DNA of 64,000 bases, taken from Nitzschia sp. DOCU1 (Eukaryota > Bacillariophyta > Bacillariophyceae > Bacillariales > Bacillariaceae). Below the pieces are notes generated by a model. That model was not told the DNA's origin, did no database searches, and worked only from the letters and a program-made list of their open reading frames with translations. Below, in pieces: positions 40,181 to 50,065 of the stretch (within the stretch, counting starts at the first letter, position 1; the number at the start of each line of letters is the position of its first letter). The position numbers and the translations under genes were made by a program. The DNA lies in assembly GCA_951394045.1 (NCBI GenBank), contig OX596000.1:992001-1056000 (forward strand), given 5' to 3'.

Positions 40181-40990
40181 CGCAAGTTGCTTCCCACGCC
40201 ACTCTGATGGGTCAGACCGGCTCGATTTCGTTTGTTGTGTCCACAGGCGGGGTCTGTTTGCACGTACCGCACTTTGGCGGAAGTAAATCATGCTGTTGGT
40301 TGGGGAATCACTTTGTTGTGGAGTGGTCTGTAACATTCAATAATAGTTTTGCCTCTTGAAGCAAATCGCAGCCTTCCCAGGCACCGGTACCAGTTGCATT
40401 TCATGCTTCTCGCCAGAAAACCAATTCGTTCATTCTGATATCTCATCTGCTAAGGCGATAGCGCCTTCCGAACCATTGAGCTAAAGGCGCCCCCGCTGGT
40501 ACCTTGTCCATCGATTACTATAAGTACCTGTGGTAGGAAACGAAACTCGCAAAGGTACAAACATACGATGATTCCCCTGGCACTCTTATTTGACACACTT
40601 CGTATGATACGGTTTTCTATATTCCGTAGTAGAGAGTCGTTGGTGCAAAGATCTTTGATGAAGGTAGTTGCTGGCGGCGAAGATCGGCAAGTGAGGTCAA
40701 ATGAATCAAGAGTGGAGCTGATGATGATGGAGGTACAGACTGTGGTCGCGGAAAGTCATGAAGGGTTTGGACGCCGCGGACGGAAGAAGATAGTAGAAAG
40801 TGCATTCCCCGACAAATGCGACCGTAAAAGAAAATCAGAATTTCAGATTTCTATTGAGCGCGAGTCGTCGAGATTCTTACTTGTGCAACGGTTCTCACTT
40901 TGTTTGTTGGTTGTTGAAATCCTCCGTCGGCAGCGGTGTCTCTTTACAAACCTGCTATAACAAGCTGCAGAACAATCACTGGAAGACTTC
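40181..40990. other. Spacer between the two paralogues
   Basis: About 810 bp. A 130-codon plus-strand frame (40568-40960) ends 30 bp before the next ATG but resembles no family and may be 5' leader. A short hairpin (AAGGCG..CGCCTT) lies near 40452-40467. Confidence 0.35.
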
Positions 40991-41856
40991 ATGGATGCAT
41001 TTGATCACATTATCCCAGAGGGGGAGTGTTGCAAGAGCCCAATTTCCCTGAAGAGTCAGTCCACCCGAAGCAGTACGTTCCATGATAGCCTGTCGTCGCA
41101 TACATCTTGCACACTATCAGAGGACAACGTTTTCGACTCTAAAAATAATCGAGGGAAACCATGCTCTCCAACGGCGGAAGGTCCAGAGTCGCTCTGTCCC
41201 TCCTTGCCCCTATCGGAATCGTTGTCACAGCGATTTTTGATTCAGGGTCGTCGCGATAGTGCATACTGGAATATTCGCAGCAGTGGGCGCAACAAGGACG
41301 AAGCACTTCTTGCCAGTCTGAGATGGGTCCCCGAAAAGGAACGGGACGAAATCATCATGCGGGATGCCGATGGGCGCATCCGTGCGGTTGTCAGGAACGA
41401 CGGCTATACCAACAATTCGTCATTTCTCCCCGCAGAAAGGATGAAGCCGACCTTCCTATTGTCCCTCCATCAGCATATACGGAACCCCAAAGGTCTAGTG
41501 GTCTTCGATCTTGGTTCGCCAACCGAAGGAAACAATCTTTTTCCTTACGAGAGCTTTTACCATTTCCAACTATTCAAGTCAGACCTGGCCCGAACGGTGG
41601 CAATCACTTTTCCCTGAGAACACCTGGAGAAGCAAGGGGATTTTTTGTTGACGGAATCATATCTGCGAAGATGAAGCACGGCTTTACGGTCAAGGAGACA
41701 TCGACGTATTTGTTGGAGCCTAGGAATGCAGCAAGAATTACTTGCCGTAACGACGAAGAACGGGAACTTTGCGTTTACCCCACTGTTGATCCGGGCTTGA
41801 TGATATGCTTAGTGGCAATTCTGTATCACGTACTATTGCAAGGACACGCTGTATGA
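40991..41856 (+). pseudogene. Paralogue 2 of the tubby/LURP-like protein, frameshifted
   Basis: From the ATG at 40991 (MDAFDHIIPEGECC) a Ser-rich N-terminus leads into the conserved domain in one frame up to SFYHFQLFKS (about 41578). Similarity then continues in another frame: RPGPNGGNHFSLRTPGE, FTVKETSTYLLEP, ARITCRNDEERELCVYPTVDP and LMICLVAILYHVLL, ending at 41856. The first frame reaches a stop at 41617. One base lost near 41575-41582 explains the shift, and no intron signals fit. The good conservation of both halves suggests either a recent mutation or a sequencing error. Function is as uncertain as for paralogue 1. Confidence 0.6.
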
Positions 41857-42217
41857 GAACACAAGCTGTAGAGCTGAAGTTGAATGGTATGGACGATACA
41901 TATTGGTCTTCGAGCTTGGATGGCGTGAAAGAACGCGCCATGCAAACGAGCATGAGATTTCACAATCAGAGTAGCGAGACGACTTTTGATTTCAACTGAA
42001 ACACACCGCATAGCTGCTACGGCTATTTACACCCAACCCACTGGGCCAACAGTGGACGGTTACACATACAATTCCTCCGCTAAATGCTACTCTGTAACTA
42101 CCGATAGTCAATGAACCATGTTCCGACCGTGCAGTTCTGGAATCACCATAAGCAAGATACTTCCACGGAATTAATATTGATCCATGCATGGTAATTCTCG
42201 TCATTGTCGTGGACGGA

Positions 42218-42550
42218 TCATCGCCTCGCCACATGAACTTGCACCTCATCTTGTTTCTTGATAAAATCATTGATTTGCCACATTCCAGTAAAGTTCGCTT
42301 CCACGTCCATATCATTCAATTTGACAATCCTTTGCCCCGCTTCAATGTATCCAGAATGCATCCGATCAAATGGCGACCCGGGCTTGACTTCCTTGATGAA
42401 CCACTGCTTGCCTCGTTTTTCCAATACCAACCCTACATCTTGATCCGCATTTGCCTTCTTGACTGCGGCGCGCTTTAAATCATTGGCCCGAAATTCTGGA
42501 ACCGGCTTGTTCAGAGCCGGGTGGTTGAGTGTGTAATATTGCATCGACAT
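42218..42550 (-). CDS. Small single-PDZ-domain protein
   Basis: 110 residues, ATG at 42550. Residues about 33-108 form a PDZ domain: DVGLVLEKRGKQWFIKEVKPG (carboxylate-loop and first strands), SPFDRMHSGYIEAGQRIVKLND (the usual 'G.I..GD.I..VN' block) and a final QVHVARR strand. No other domain, signal peptide or membrane helix. PDZ domains bind C-terminal peptides, so this is likely a tiny adaptor. It lies alone, with no obvious partner gene. Confidence 0.72.
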   Translation of the reverse strand: MSMQYYTLNHPALNKPVPEFRANDLKRAAVKKANADQDVGLVLEKRGKQWFIKEVKPGSPFDRMHSGYIEAGQRIVKLNDMDVEANFTGMWQINDFIKKQDEVQVHVARR

Positions 42551-43199
42551 GGTTATGGAGGCTGTGTAGAGCTAGAACGAACGTCAGAAACGGCTTTAGG
42601 ACGAACAGAGACTTGTGTTGTTGCCCTCAAAATCGTCGTACCTTCTTTTCTTGGCGGGAGAACGCGGTCATTGACGGATCGTGAGAGTCATGTGATTTCA
42701 GTCATGAAGCTTTTCCAGTACCTTGCGACCCATTCGACTAACGGTTTGAAGTCCGTTCAAAACGTTTTGTTTCTCCAAAACAAAGTCTCTGATGCATTGA
42801 CCTCGATCTAGCTACTCGTAGCCGTGAAATGTAATGTATTGCCATCGCACCTACACCGCACATTAATAAAATGGGCCGATCACATTCGACAATGGTACCC
42901 TTGTGGCCGGCATCATAAATTATTAGAGTCTAGTTCTTCACTGAAACTTTCTTCATTCCCGCCAAAGCTACGTAAATCCTTAGGACGTTTCTACATACTT
43001 CTATTCCAGTACATTTTCTACGAATCCGTGCTTTCCAAAGTGGTCGCAGCGTTCCAACACGACCCACAGCAACGGTCGCGAGAGGTTTCCGTCGGCCATG
43101 ACCGACCACCAACCCCTGCTCCCGCAACAACCGTTGAGTACAACACTCCCAAGCACGAGTAAATTCCTATCGCGTTGTTCAAACAAATAAAGCTTGACC
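42551..43199. other. Intergenic region between the PDZ gene and CHMP1
   Basis: About 650 bp between divergent starts; promoters of both are expected here. No gene or repeat is seen. Confidence 0.4.
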
Positions 43200-43893
43200 A
43201 TGGGCAACAAAGTCTCACTAGAAGATGAAATGATCAACTTGCGAATAGTGAGCAAGCAGATGCAACGGTCGGCGAAAAAGTGCGAGAAAAACGAAAAGCA
43301 AGCACTCGACAAGTTGAAGAAGGTAAGCCTGGTTAGCTGAAACGACTAGCACGGAAGCGCATTCTCCAGCAATAGATCTGACTCTGACTGTTGTCGTTCA
43401 GGCTATCCAACAGGGAAATCATGAGGGTGCCCGCATCTACGGACAAGACGCCATCCGTGAGAAAAATCAAGCACTCAACCACCTAAAAATGGCCAGTCGC
43501 ATAGACGCATGTTCGTCGCGAATCGAAACAGCAGTCCGGATGGGACAGGTGACGGACGCAATGAAAGGAGTGGTCAAGGGCATGGATAAGGGCATTGCAA
43601 GTATGGATATCAACAAGATAAGTCAGTTGATGGACAAGTTCGAGCAGCAATTCGAAGATTTGGACGTCAAGACCCAGTACATGGAGGGAACAATGAATGC
43701 CACGACGGCGACGTCGACGCCCGCTGAGCAGGTGGACGAATTGATTTCAAAAGTTGCAGACGCGAATAATTTGGAGCTGGGAGAGGCATTTGCGCAAGCG
43801 GGTCCGGTGGGGAAAAAGACGCCACAGGTCCAGGAGGCTGCCCAGCCGGTGGCGGACGATTTGGAGGCTCGCTTGGCGAATTTGAGAAACTAG
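43200..43893 (+). CDS. CHMP1: CHMP1/Vps46-type ESCRT-III subunit
   Basis: 204 residues in two exons: 43200-43322 (41 codons) and 43402-43893, intron 43323-43401 (gtaagc...ttcag). The basic N-terminal helices (LRIVSKQMQRSAKKCEKNE, ALDKLKKAIQQGNHEGARIYG) and the following IRKKN-like IREKNQALNHLKMASRIDA are characteristic of CHMP1. The protein ends DDLEARLANLRN, a MIM1 motif that binds the MIT domain of Vps4. Its role is membrane scission in multivesicular-body formation and cytokinesis. Length matches the family (about 195-205). Confidence 0.95.
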
Positions 43894-44665
43894 GAACACC
43901 AATTTAGTTCAACCTGTCGCAACAGCGGAATGTATGGTGGGCTTAGACGATTCGGTGTAGTTTGGGAAGTTAGTTGCCGTAATGGGCTGAGGAATGGAAT
44001 TATCCTTCTTTGTCCATCGAAAGAGGATCTCAATCAACTTGCTTATAATCGCATGAAACCACTGAGTTTGCCATCGACTTGTAGTCGGCATTTTTCGTGC
44101 CTCTTTAGTTCATTAGCCAGTACATATAGGCGATTGCCTCGGGCAGGCTATGGTTCATCGTGCTCGGTATCATAGAGAGTTTATCTTTTGATCGCATTGG
44201 TCAAATCGACCATCCGGATCCCAAGTTTTATGCGACCCGTATCGTACCAGGTACAGTACTGTAGGATCTGCAAAGTTTGGCTCGTGCCTCCCCCCCGCCA
44301 CTAATCCAACTACAGTAGCATCAGGAAGAAGATAAATGTTGTTCTTGACTTACTCCTTAGTAGTTTGAGCTACCGGTAGGCATGATTTGCAATGAGAAGG
44401 AAGTCTGAACTTACCGGTTGTTCCAAATAACAGCGAAGCAGTCGTCTCACCCCTCCATCGAACACCTGTGACGTTGCGCTGTGCCAATAATTCCTTTCGA
44501 AGGCTTTTGATGTGGTGGTTCACTGTGGCGGCTTAAAACCAAACATTCGGAATATCCAACAATCATTAAATAGAGATTTTCCACACAATTAATGATTGCC
44601 ACGGTCTCCAAGAACTTCATGGACGGTAAAAAGGAATGAATGCATGAAAAAAGCTTCTGTGCAGG
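43894..44665. other. Intergenic region
   Basis: About 770 bp. No credible gene; a CTACTA/TAGTAG-type low-complexity tract lies just downstream, at 44680-44697. Confidence 0.4.
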
Positions 44666-45451
44666 ATGAAACCAGAAGCTACTACTACTAGTAGTAGAGT
44701 GTGCCACAAATTTGGTAAAAACAACTTCACAAGACAATACTTGAAAGTTATGCATCTCGCCGGGAAAGTCATCTTCGTAGCCGGTGCCACAGGGGAAGTG
44801 GGCCGTGGAGCAGTCCATGCCCTGGTTGACGCAGGTGCAAAAGTGTATTGTGGCGGCCGTAACCATGCCAAATTGGATGAGTTGAAAGCAGAGGTCAGCA
44901 GGCCAGAGAACGTATTTTGCATTGTGGCGGACTATTCAACCGTTCAGGGGGGGGAAGAACTTGCAAAAGCTGTGGAGGGCATGGTGTTTGATTCCGTCAT
45001 AGCTTCAAGCGGTCCATGGTGGCCCTTCAACGATCTATCCACCGTTCCAGACCTGGATGTCTTTGGCAAGGCGCTGCGCTCCAACGTAGAAGCCCACATG
45101 TTGCTCTATCGCATCATTGCGCCAAAGACAAAGGAACACTATATTATCATCAACGGCGCCGCATTAAAAGGGCTACCTCATTCCGGCCTCACTGGCATAA
45201 CCGCATTGGCCGTGAGCGGATTTGCCAATGTAGCGCATTTGGAGTGTTCCAAGTCCAAAGATCTCCCAGACTTCACGCATTGTTTACTCAGTTCGTCCGT
45301 GGGTCATGCAAAGTTCCGCAGTGAAACCCACAAGCCCGAAGAGTACGGACGTGCCTTTGTAGCCATGGCAATGGGAAAACATGAATCGGATGAGACCGGA
45401 ACGGTCCTCCTCGACGACGCCATGTATGAAAAGCTGGTCCGAACGCTCTGA
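44666..45451 (+). CDS. Atypical short-chain dehydrogenase/reductase
   Basis: 261 residues from the ATG at 44666, or 233 from the ATG at 44750. The second start (MHLAGKVIFVAGATGEVGRG) is where SDR proteins usually begin, and the first 28 residues include low-complexity sequence, so it may be the real one. A Rossmann fold with the glycine-rich AGATGEVGRG is clear, with a CGGRN end to beta 2 suggesting NADP(H). The expected catalytic Tyr-x-x-x-Lys is not found: the region after IIINGAALKG reads SGLTGITALAVSG. Either the chemistry differs or the protein binds a nucleotide without canonical reduction. Substrate is unknown. It converges with the GT8 gene, with 61 bp between the two stops. Confidence 0.82.
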   Translation: MKPEATTTSSRVCHKFGKNNFTRQYLKVMHLAGKVIFVAGATGEVGRGAVHALVDAGAKVYCGGRNHAKLDELKAEVSRPENVFCIVADYSTVQGGEELAKAVEGMVFDSVIASSGPWWPFNDLSTVPDLDVFGKALRSNVEAHMLLYRIIAPKTKEHYIIINGAALKGLPHSGLTGITALAVSGFANVAHLECSKSKDLPDFTHCLLSSSVGHAKFRSETHKPEEYGRAFVAMAMGKHESDETGTVLLDDAMYEKLVRTL

Positions 45452-45512
45452 TTGATCTTCCATCTTAAACGCAAAAGGCTGCACCAAGCCATCAGAGCAC
45501 CATAGTCTTCAC

Positions 45513-48233
45513 TTAGTTATTCTGTGTATAGTTATCAAAAATTCGATTTGTATTGTCTGTGTAGAGTGGTATATATCCCAGAGGAGACTCTTTCATGTTC
45601 GGAAGATATCGTGAATTCCAATGAGTCAAATCGAGTCCAAGACCCAGTCGACGATTCAAGATTTCAAGTTGCCAGAACCAGAACTGATTGCTGTAAGCTG
45701 TCGCATGCTCCTTGTTTGCCTCCAATAAAATATCCGACTCGAGCCATTTCTCCTCGATTTCATTCTGCCACGGCTTCGAACGGCCCGTAAAGTGATAAAA
45801 GTCCCTGTAAGGAGGGTAGCAATTGTAGGAGATTTGCCAGCCAGGTTCATGCAACCGTAGTGTTTCAGAATTCACAATACACTTTGGATTGGAAAGGATA
45901 GGCGGCTGCCGGTCAGAATATTCCATGAGTATATTGTCATATGCCACACCAATGTAGGGCATCTCCGGATCGGACGCATTGGCGACCCAGTTCTCCACGC
46001 GACGCCCTACAATGTGTGATGTTTCTTGTAAGACGAAGCGAAACAGGTAGTAAAGTAGTCCTTGGTCGGCATGCGCCCCATGAAAGACCCAGTTGGTACC
46101 ATTGTTAACCGCCCCATGCCAATTGTCTTTGATTTTCTTTCGAAACTTGTGTCCCCACCCCCGGCCCCGATGGAAGTTTGGATAGGGCAACGTTTTGCCT
46201 TCCTCTCGCTGCCTCTCGATCACTTTCTGGATTTGTTCCCAGGCTCCTTCGAAGGGTCGTACCATGAACAACCCCCCGTTGGCGGGTTCCCCACTGCTGG
46301 CTTGCATGACATTGGGCAGCAAAGGCGTCGGGACTGATGTTTCGTTGGGATCCGATAGCTCAAACAGATAATCTAGATTGGTAAGTGGCAATATATCCGC
46401 ATCCAAGTAAATGACTCGATCGTACTGAATCAACTGAAAGATCCGAAACTTGTCAAACATGAGATCCGAAAAGTTTTCAACTTGCGGCTTGGGTAAGGTA
46501 ATGATTTGGATGTTCATCGCCTTGAGACATCGAAGATCCTCGTCGGGTATTCTGGAAAAACGTGAGCTAGGTGATGGTTGCAGGTATATGACATAATCGG
46601 CCTTGGAACCAAACCGTTGAAGAAGCTGGACCGAAATCAAGACATTGTACAAGAAACCTTTGTACGCCGTACGATTCTCGTGGACGCTACCAACGATATA
46701 GGCATAGGCGTAGCGACTGTTGGATCCATCCGTAACAACATTCTCGACTGGAGGGGCATCGTGCGAATCAAGTACTTGAGGCGACGAATCGTCATCGATA
46801 TTGTCTTCAGTTGGAATAGCGTCTTCCAGAGCTTGGCTTTTATTGGAGAGTAGCGGAATGTATCCCAAAGGCGATTCTTTCAAATAGGGCAAATATTTCG
46901 TGTTCCAGTTTGGAATATCCAACCCTAGCATCAGTTCTTGATTCAATGCTCGAAACTCCAAAAACCACAACTTGGACCTTCCTTTCAAATTCTTGACTTG
47001 AGTCCTCTGAAACCACTTTTCTCGAAACGGATTCTGCCAAGGCTTTGATCGTCCCACAAAATGATAAACATCTCTGTACGGAGGATAGCACTTGTAACTC
47101 TTCCACACCTTGCCATCTTGGCAAGTAAAATGGACAATGAGTGGAGTGGGCGCGTAGGGAAGCAATAGGTTTTCCCGACTATTGGCGAGTTTCGGACCAG
47201 GAGCGACCCAATCCTCGACTCGTCGCCCTACAATGTGCGATGTTTCTTGCAACACAAAACGAAAGAAGTAGTACAGCGCTCCTTGATCGGCAAATCCCCC
47301 ATGAAACCACCAAAGGGTTCCATTTCTAGTCGCTGCATGCCAGTTATCGCCATTCTCCAGAAAGTCGTGTCCCCACCCCCAGCGATTGTCAAAAGGCTTG
47401 ATGACAGCACCATTCTCTTTTGCTTGCTCAATCTGGTGTTGCCGTTGATTGTCCATGACTTGCAATAGTTGCTGATATCGTCCTGGTTTGGGTTCCATCA
47501 GAAACATCCCTCCATTGGCTGGTTCACCACTACTTGCTTGTATCACATTCGGTTGTAGCAGTGTTGGTGTAGTAGTATCCTTTGGATCACTCAGACGAAA
47601 TAAATAATCGAGATTGGACAGGGGCATAACGTCCGAATCCAAATATAAAACTCTACGATACTGCGTCAATTGGAGCGCTTGAAACTTGTTCATCATGAGA
47701 TTGGTAAAGGAATTTGTTGACGATGTAGATGTGTTGGTGGTGGTAGGTAGAAGTAGTATGGCGGAAACGTTCATTTGTTTTAACGCTCTCAAGTCTTCAA
47801 GAATCAGTGGCTCATGTTCTGCTGATGGGTCAGCAAAGTTGTCGAGCAACTGCAAGTGACAAATCATGTCTGCCGTCGATCCAAGCCGTCGCAGTAGCCG
47901 AGCTGCGATCAAGACATTATAGAGAAATCCCTTGTACGCAATGTTGGTAGGATGAATGCCGCCAATGATAAACGAGTAAGCGTAAGGACTTGTAGGGACG
48001 ATCTCGGCATGGGATGTGACATATAACTTTCCGTCGCTAATAGAAGTAGACTTGCCGATGGTCCTCAACGAATAATCAGCTGCGGCGGCGACATTTGTTT
48101 CGGCTTCAAAGTGTCGAGACGCAAAGATGAATTGCATGAGACAGAAAACACCAGTACTGACTATCAAAGAACCTTCCAACAATGGCAAGCGGCGTCTTCG
48201 CCTGTTGCTCGTTGCAGATGCTTCGATCCTCAT
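45513..48233 (-). CDS. Double-domain GT8 glycosyltransferase, type II membrane protein
   Basis: 906 residues, ATG at 48233. A basic N-terminus (RRRRR) and hydrophobic segment (about 21-40) form a signal anchor, so the catalytic part should lie in the Golgi/ER lumen. Two complete GT8 (glycogenin/galactinol-synthase-like) domains follow: about 80-460 with the metal-binding LYLDSDVMPL (DxD at 199-201) and HFVGRSKPW, and about 505-890 with IYLDADILPL (610-612) and HFTGRSKPW. Both halves end with the shared phrase KESPLGYIPL, so the gene arose by internal duplication. Both keep the DxD and the H-x-G-x-x-K-P-W motifs, so both may be active. The donor is a nucleotide sugar; the acceptor is unknown. 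A sulfotransferase gene follows upstream on the same strand. Confidence 0.92.
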   Translation of the reverse strand: MRIEASATSNRRRRRLPLLEGSLIVSTGVFCLMQFIFASRHFEAETNVAAAADYSLRTIGKSTSISDGKLYVTSHAEIVPTSPYAYSFIIGGIHPTNIAYKGFLYNVLIAARLLRRLGSTADMICHLQLLDNFADPSAEHEPLILEDLRALKQMNVSAILLLPTTTNTSTSSTNSFTNLMMNKFQALQLTQYRRVLYLDSDVMPLSNLDYLFRLSDPKDTTTPTLLQPNVIQASSGEPANGGMFLMEPKPGRYQQLLQVMDNQRQHQIEQAKENGAVIKPFDNRWGWGHDFLENGDNWHAATRNGTLWWFHGGFADQGALYYFFRFVLQETSHIVGRRVEDWVAPGPKLANSRENLLLPYAPTPLIVHFTCQDGKVWKSYKCYPPYRDVYHFVGRSKPWQNPFREKWFQRTQVKNLKGRSKLWFLEFRALNQELMLGLDIPNWNTKYLPYLKESPLGYIPLLSNKSQALEDAIPTEDNIDDDSSPQVLDSHDAPPVENVVTDGSNSRYAYAYIVGSVHENRTAYKGFLYNVLISVQLLQRFGSKADYVIYLQPSPSSRFSRIPDEDLRCLKAMNIQIITLPKPQVENFSDLMFDKFRIFQLIQYDRVIYLDADILPLTNLDYLFELSDPNETSVPTPLLPNVMQASSGEPANGGLFMVRPFEGAWEQIQKVIERQREEGKTLPYPNFHRGRGWGHKFRKKIKDNWHGAVNNGTNWVFHGAHADQGLLYYLFRFVLQETSHIVGRRVENWVANASDPEMPYIGVAYDNILMEYSDRQPPILSNPKCIVNSETLRLHEPGWQISYNCYPPYRDFYHFTGRSKPWQNEIEEKWLESDILLEANKEHATAYSNQFWFWQLEILNRRLGLGLDLTHWNSRYLPNMKESPLGYIPLYTDNTNRIFDNYTQNN

Positions 48234-48826
48234 TTCAGAATAATTGAAAAATCAACTCATTCTGTCATTCACATTGATTTCACTGTTGCAACCAGCAGAA
48301 GCGAACAAGGAGCAGGCGACTAGACACCCTTAGCATCTGGCTGTTGTGATACCGAAGAAACAAACAGACGATGAGACAAAAAGGTAAGGGAGGTCATCGA
48401 GGTCGTCGCGATCCCCATCGTCATCGCGAGCTTTTCGTGACTGTTTTTTTATTTTGCTCGGACATGGGGTATGGTTAGTCGAATGGGTCGATGTATGTTG
48501 ATTCGCTCGGGATCGATTCCAAGAAGTCGTCCATCAATTTGAATTTCGTCTATTTTTCTTTCTTCTGCTGCTATGTAAATTGCCATGATCTCTTTGAAAG
48601 TACTAGTATTACCACATCCTTTTATCAATACAAAAATATACCCATGAAATGCCATTAACTTTTTGATCCATCTATAGCCTTAAGCCTCCAGCAAGGTGAT
48701 TCATCATCTTTTGCTGTGATGTTTCGTAGTCAATCCTCGTACTCTGGCCATTTTGTCTCGGGGTGGGAACGACCTTGATAACAATTCGTTGAAAAATCGA
48801 TATAGTTGGCATGCTACATGACAAGA
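48234..48826. other. Spacer between GT8 and sulfotransferase genes
   Basis: About 590 bp, both neighbours on the minus strand. A 68-codon minus-strand frame (48449-48655) has no recognised family and is probably leader or trailer sequence. Confidence 0.4.
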
Positions 48827-50065
48827 CTAATCTGACTCTTTGGGATCTAGTCCATCGTAATTGTTGTAGGCCTTGGACCTGCTGTCCAAGACCCGAAAGC
48901 ATTCTTCGACAATTTGTCGATCGACCATGGACGCATCTAGACGGACCCGAAATTGAGCAACAGCAGCCTCATAAAACAAAAAGTCTTGGACAAACCAAAT
49001 TTGAGCTTGTGCTCGGAGTTTTGCGAGTTCTTGTTGATTGCGCGTTTGGAATCGACTTCGCGTGTTTTGCTGCGTCTGCGAGGACGCCAAAAAGGCTCTA
49101 GTTTCATTCGCCGCGAAAAATGTTGGAAAGGCTTCCGTCAAGAGAAGAACCGAGGCCTCAAAGCATTCCTGTATGGTAGTCAAAATGATTGGCGACGGTC
49201 CCTGGATGAGGTGTATTGAGTCATTCCAGTCGGCTTCCATCAAGGCATTCTTTTGGTACGGCAAATGAAAGGCCTTGCTTCCTTCGGTTGCCAACAGTTC
49301 CATCCATCCCGACATGTTGTTTGCGAGTATAGTGGCATTTTGTTCTGGTGTGGAAATAAAGCTCCAAACTGGATATATTCTATGGACATATTGAAAGTAT
49401 GACACAAGTCTTTCGAATGGATCTCGGACAATGGTGAAGAGTTGTAACGAATGACTGTTGTTTCCGGTTGCAAGTTTAGGTAGCACTTGCTTGGCCCAGT
49501 CCCATACGGTGGATTCGTACGTGCGATGAGGACAATCCAAGAAATGCTGTTGGAAGAATGCTTTAGGCAGGGCGTTCGCATGCGAACCGTCCATGGGACC
49601 CAAGAAGCAATCAAAATGAGGTCCGTGGCGACTGGCAGTTGCCGCCCAAGTCAACATTGAAGTACTTCCCGTCTTTGGGATACGAAGAAAACCCAGGAGG
49701 GGGAGGGTATTGATGTTATCATTTGTAAGTATGGAATTCAAAAATTGCTGTTCGATAGTCTTCCATTTGTCGTCCTCTCCCAGCGCTTGATTCATTGGTG
49801 TCGGCGTTCCAATCCAGGATGGATTCCAAAGTGACATTGTTGGATTGCTCTGGAGCTCGTGGCGGGCCACGTGTTTAGCGGCCGAAACATGCTTAAATGA
49901 GAGGAATAGCGAAGTATTGGTCAAAGCGTATTCTTCTTGGAAAGTCGGATCGTGGGCTGTGTGTAGATTTCCGTGCAACAAGATCATCCTTATCAACAAA
50001 AGAACGGATGCCCCATACGAAGCCAGGACCAAAATTTTGTTGGTCAGACAATCTCCATGAAGCAT
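48827..50065 (-). CDS. Type II membrane sulfotransferase (carbohydrate-type)
   Basis: 412 residues, ATG at 50065. A hydrophobic signal anchor lies at about 10-30 (ILVLASYGASVLLLIRMILL). The PAPS-binding signatures are clear: 5'-phosphosulfate loop GFLRIPKTGSTSM (125-137) and 3'-phosphate site TIVRDPFERLVSYF (211-224). This is the pattern of Golgi carbohydrate sulfotransferases such as the heparan/uronyl 2-O type, which move sulfate from PAPS to glycans. Several Asn-x-Ser/Thr sites (for example NNSHS, NATILANNMS) fit a luminal enzyme. The neighbouring GT8 suggests, without proving, a shared role in making sulfated polysaccharide or glycoprotein glycans. Confidence 0.88.
   Translation of the reverse strand: MLHGDCLTNKILVLASYGASVLLLIRMILLHGNLHTAHDPTFQEEYALTNTSLFLSFKHVSAAKHVARHELQSNPTMSLWNPSWIGTPTPMNQALGEDDKWKTIEQQFLNSILTNDNINTLPLLGFLRIPKTGSTSMLTWAATASRHGPHFDCFLGPMDGSHANALPKAFFQQHFLDCPHRTYESTVWDWAKQVLPKLATGNNSHSLQLFTIVRDPFERLVSYFQYVHRIYPVWSFISTPEQNATILANNMSGWMELLATEGSKAFHLPYQKNALMEADWNDSIHLIQGPSPIILTTIQECFEASVLLLTEAFPTFFAANETRAFLASSQTQQNTRSRFQTRNQQELAKLRAQAQIWFVQDFLFYEAAVAQFRVRLDASMVDRQIVEECFRVLDSRSKAYNNYDGLDPKESD

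Noticed and set aside
40440..40530. tRNA-like stretch on the minus strand (TTTAGCTCAATGGTTCGG, A-box-like)
   Set aside because: No matching acceptor stem and no B-box (GGTTCGA) at the right distance; only a simple hairpin remains.
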